Source: Trogon surrucura
Taxonomy: Eukaryota; Chordata; Aves; Trogoniformes; Trogonidae
Assembly (NCBI GenBank): GCA_020746105.1
Contig: CM036623.1
Span: 1,488,001 to 1,552,000, forward strand
Length of the DNA stretch: 64,000 nucleotides
Direction of reading: 5' to 3'
The translations under genes were made by a program, and so were the position numbers. Position 1 is the first letter of the stretch. Each line of letters starts with the position of its first letter. The notes beneath the pieces are model-generated. The model was not told the origin of the DNA and searched no databases. It worked only from the letters and a program-made list of their open reading frames with translations. Below are positions 63,583 through 64,000 of the stretch, one piece after another.

Positions 63583-64000
63583 GCAGAGAAGTTGGAGCGA
63601 GTGGAGAAGAGGGCAACAAAGCTGGTGAAGGGCCTGGAGAATAGATCTCACGAGGAGCGATTGAGGGAGCTGGGACTGTTCGGTTTGAGGAAGAGGAGGC
63701 TGACGGGGGGGGACCTCATCATGCTCAACAGTTACTTGAAAGGACATTGTAGAGAGGTTGGTGCTGGTCTCTTCTCACAGGTCATTAGGGACAGAACCAG
63801 GGGGAATGAGTTCAAGTTGCAACAGGGCAAGTTTAGACTGGACGTTGGGAAGAAATTCATCATGGAAAGAGTGGTCAGACACTGGAACAGACTGCCCAGG
63901 GAGGGGTTTGAGTCGCCATCCCTGGATGTGTTTAAGTGTCGCTGAGATGTGGTGTTGGGTGAGATGGTTTAGGGGTGAACTTGTAGTGTAGGGTTAATGG
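63583..64000 (+). mobile_element. CR1 LINE fragment, ORF2 3' part, cut by the window end
   Basis: A sense-strand CR1 of another subfamily than the copies at 55-62 kb. It encodes [48 protein letters not shown] and [19 protein letters not shown], the CR1 C-terminal order, in one open frame to a TGA at 63,943-63,945. The 3' untranslated part continues to the edge. An extra residue (TGG for the usual RG) near the G run at 63,704 keeps the frame. The true 3' end lies outside the window. Confidence 0.93.

Overview
This window looks like bird nuclear DNA, most likely an intron or intergenic tract of moderate to low GC. No prokaryotic, viral or plasmid organisation is visible. The main evidence is repeats: about fifteen pieces of CR1 LINE, many ending in the CR1 octamer-type 3' end (tandem GAATCACA/GAATCATA on the complement), plus one tRNA-headed, CR1-tailed SINE. 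The SINE's tRNA-Ile-like head on a CR1 tail matches what is described for passerine TguSINE1-type elements, so a passerine (Eupasseres) is my best guess, but one diverged copy does not prove it. No tool was run; all similarities are by eye against remembered family features. Layout: 1-6.4 kb is AT-rich non-coding DNA with one CpG-dense patch near 5.3-5.65 kb. 6.4-21 kb holds old CR1 fragments (6.4, 14.0, 16.7, 17.9-18.5 and 20.5 kb), a CpG-dense patch at 11.2-11.6 kb and TA microsatellites. 21-32 kb is mostly unannotatable, with two weak CR1 remnants (27.1, 28.6 kb), a hairpin-rich AT block (28.75-28.86 kb) and the strongest CpG-dense segment (29.69-30.21 kb). The SINE lies at 32.2-32.4 kb. 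39.6-43 kb carries unusually many long T tracts; one of them is the polypyrimidine tract of the only well-supported coding exon (41,052-41,130, plus strand, 79 nt). 44-51 kb has further CR1 3' ends. The last 9 kb (55.6-64 kb) is the youngest and busiest part: three closely similar CR1 copies, two of them head to head, a solo endogenous-retrovirus LTR with a 5-bp target duplication, and a CR1 ORF2 3' portion running off the window. No complete gene, rRNA, functional tRNA gene or CRISPR array is visible. The exon at 41 kb suggests that much of the window is intron of an unidentified plus-strand gene; nine of fourteen oriented CR1 pieces lie on the minus strand, as is common for LINEs kept in introns. 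The CpG-dense segment at 29.7-30.2 kb is the nearest upstream promoter candidate for that gene, but the link is only positional. Several other splice-like segments are listed with low confidence because they rest on splice signals and short open frames alone.
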